From Acanthamoeba lenticulata (lineage: Eukaryota; Discosea; Longamoebia; Acanthamoebidae), in contig NAVB01000435.1 of the NCBI GenBank assembly GCA_002179805.1, positions 1 to 28,474 on the forward strand: DNA of 28,474 nt, written 5' to 3'. Positions 27,056-28,474 of this stretch are shown one piece after another (position 1 is the stretch's first letter; the number at the start of each line of letters is the position of its first letter). The notes under the pieces are model-generated. The model did no database searches and was not told the origin of the DNA. It saw only the letters and a program-made list of their open reading frames with translations. A program made the translations under genes and the position numbers.

Positions 27056-28474
27056 TCAGAAGAAGACGATGGTGTCGGCCTCGTCGTAGAACCCGTGCCA
27101 CCGCCTTCGGATCTCCTCGCGCTTCTTTTGCCACCGGCGCTCACGTCGCTTGGCGTCCTCGGTGGCCTTTTGCTCGGCCCGCGTCTGCCGTCGCGTCTCC
27201 GCCTCGTCGCCTTTGTCGTCGCTGCTGCGCCGTCCGGTCGACTCGGCCTTGTCTTGGGCGTGCTTGCGGCCCCACTTGCCCCAGTAGTAGTCGCGCCCCT
27301 GCTTGGCACGGTTCTTGCGTCGTCCCGACTTGGCCTTTGACTTGGACGAAGTGGACGAGGCGGCTTCGGCGGTCTCACCATCGCGGCTGTCGGCTTTCGT
27401 CTTCGCTTTCGCTTTCGTTTTCGCTTTCGCTTTCGCGTCGTTTTCGTTCTTTGCTTCGCGCTTTTGCCGGGACTTGTTGTCTGCCGTCGGGCCGTCGCGA
27501 CCGCCTGGCGTGGACGTAGACGAGGCCCCTGGGCCGGTGCCCGCCTGAGAAGCGCGTTTCTGCCTCTTCTGCTCGCGCTTCTTGCGCTGTTTGTCCTCCC
27601 TCCGCTTGGTTCGCTGGCTCTGGCGATGCATGCGGTGGTAGACGTCGTAGACGTCCTCAAAATCGATTTCGCCAAACTCGAACATCTGATACCATCGGGC
27701 TCGCGTTCGTCGGCTCATCCTCATCGCGATCTGTTGTTGTTGCAGACGGCCGTCGCGATGTGCAGAGGAGGAGGAGAAGACGAAGAAGAGAGGAAAATGA
27801 AAGAGAAAAGAAAAGAAAAGAGTAAAAAGAGATGTAGAGGAGAGGACAATGACGGGACAAACAACAACGTACGTCTTGGAACATGCGCTCAAAGTCTTCG
27901 AAGATGTCGCCACGCTGTTGGTACCATCGTGCAAAGTCTTCGTGATTCATTCCGCCTGGGAATTCGTCGCTGGTTCGGCTGCTTCGGGCTCGACTGGATC
28001 CGGTGTCGGTCCCGTACGACGTGTAGGATGTGTACGACGTCGAGCTGTGTGCACGATCATCAATTAAAAGCGCTGCGGATTAGACTTCCATTTGTTTTCG
28101 TCTCTGACTGCTATGCTTTGCTAATGCACAACGCACCTGCTTGTGCGCATTCGTCGCACGCCGTCGTAGTCCTTCCTCTTCTTCTCGTCCCTCAAAATCT
28201 GATGTGATGCAGACTTTCGTGGTCAGGGCACTAGGTGGCGCTTCAAGTGAATGGAGTCTCACCTCATAGGCACTGGTGGCCTCTACAAAGTGCTTCTGTG
28301 CGTTCGGGTTGTTCTTATTCACGTCCGGGTGGTACTCCTTCGCTTTCTGTTGGACAAGTAACTTAAGCTCGGCCTTGTCCAGGTCAAGCTTTGCCAGTTG
28401 CAGGATGGTTGCACCTTATAGAACGCTGCTTTAATTTCCTGCTGCGTGGCGGCGTCCTTAATGCCCAGTATGCT
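27056..28474 (-). CDS. J-domain (DnaJ/Hsp40) protein, 5' partial
   Basis: The gene enters from the right edge. Exons (minus): 28474-28415 (partial), 28346-28263, 28198-28137, 28044-27873, 27730-27056 (TGA), all in phase. The first exons give most of a J domain: SILGIKDAATQQEIKAAFYK, KAKEYHPDVNKNNPNAQKHF, then TSAYEILRDEKKRKDYDG. The HPD motif that stimulates Hsp70 ATPase is intact. After a Ser/Thr/Tyr-rich linker come two short aromatic motifs of similar type (MNHEDFARWYQQRGDIFEDF and RARWYQMFEFGEIDFEDVY). The rest is a long, highly charged Lys/Arg-rich region with a KAKAKTKAKAKTKA repeat. The first J-domain residues and any targeting signal are outside the window. The end at 27056 is provisional, because a short splice could add a hydrophobic exon downstream. 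Role: Hsp70 co-chaperone; the client or compartment cannot be told. Confidence 0.85.
27393..27457 (-). repeat. Coding TTTCG/CGAAAG repeat in the J-domain gene
   Basis: The plus strand carries tandem CTTTCG/TTTTCG units; the coding strand reads CGAAAG units, translated as Lys-Ala/Lys-Thr repeats. The same hexamer family occurs in introns at 195-298 and 6599-6718 in the opposite orientation relative to transcription. Confidence 0.7.

Overview
The window looks like nuclear DNA of a free-living amoebozoan, most likely Acanthamoeba or a close relative. The signs are GC-rich coding sequence with a strong preference for G or C at third codon positions, genes packed on both strands, and 5-21 exons per gene. 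Introns are mostly 44-120 nt with GT-AG ends (donors often GTACG, GTGCG or GTAAG; acceptors mostly CAG). I rebuilt exons by hand by matching splice phase at every junction. All coordinates are therefore predictions from sequence, not transcript evidence.

Layout from left to right: (1) the 3' end of a coiled-coil gene (+, 1-617); (2) an unrecognised 826-aa protein with an RGG-like basic tail (-, 685-3468); (3) a very large gene (-, 3887-13156, 21 exons, predicted 2,576 aa) combining SPRY, a ZZ-type zinc finger, an acidic repeat region, a CLU (clustered mitochondria) domain, a beta-sandwich, RCC1 repeats, a second beta-sandwich and an ankyrin-like end; (4) a divergently transcribed HEAT-like repeat protein (+, 13433-16233); (5) the mRNA-decapping enzyme DCP2 (-, 16315-17843); (6) a secreted, probably GPI-anchored DUF4874/DUF4832 protein (-, 17930-20390) carrying one apparent frameshift; (7) a hotdog-fold acyl-CoA thioesterase (-, 20561-21357); (8) a protein made of MORN repeats (+, 22263-23897); (9) a hemerythrin-like HHE protein (+, 24350-25389); (10) an unrecognised gene whose 5' end I could not resolve (-, 25585-26654); (11) a J-domain (DnaJ/Hsp40) protein whose 5' end lies beyond the window (-, 27056-28474).

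These genes do not form a pathway. This is ordinary eukaryotic gene order with very short spacers: 67 nt between convergent stops at 617/685, 81 nt at 16233/16315, and 86 nt between genes 5 and 6. TATA-like boxes lie about 45-85 nt upstream of several start codons. I saw no transposon, CRISPR array, rRNA or credible tRNA gene.

The most interesting items are the SPRY-ZZ-CLU-RCC1-ankyrin protein, three introns that fit only as GC-AG, a 23-nt microexon, an unrecognised RGG-tailed protein with a possible internal duplication, and a TTTCG-rich tract that recurs in introns and in one coding repeat.
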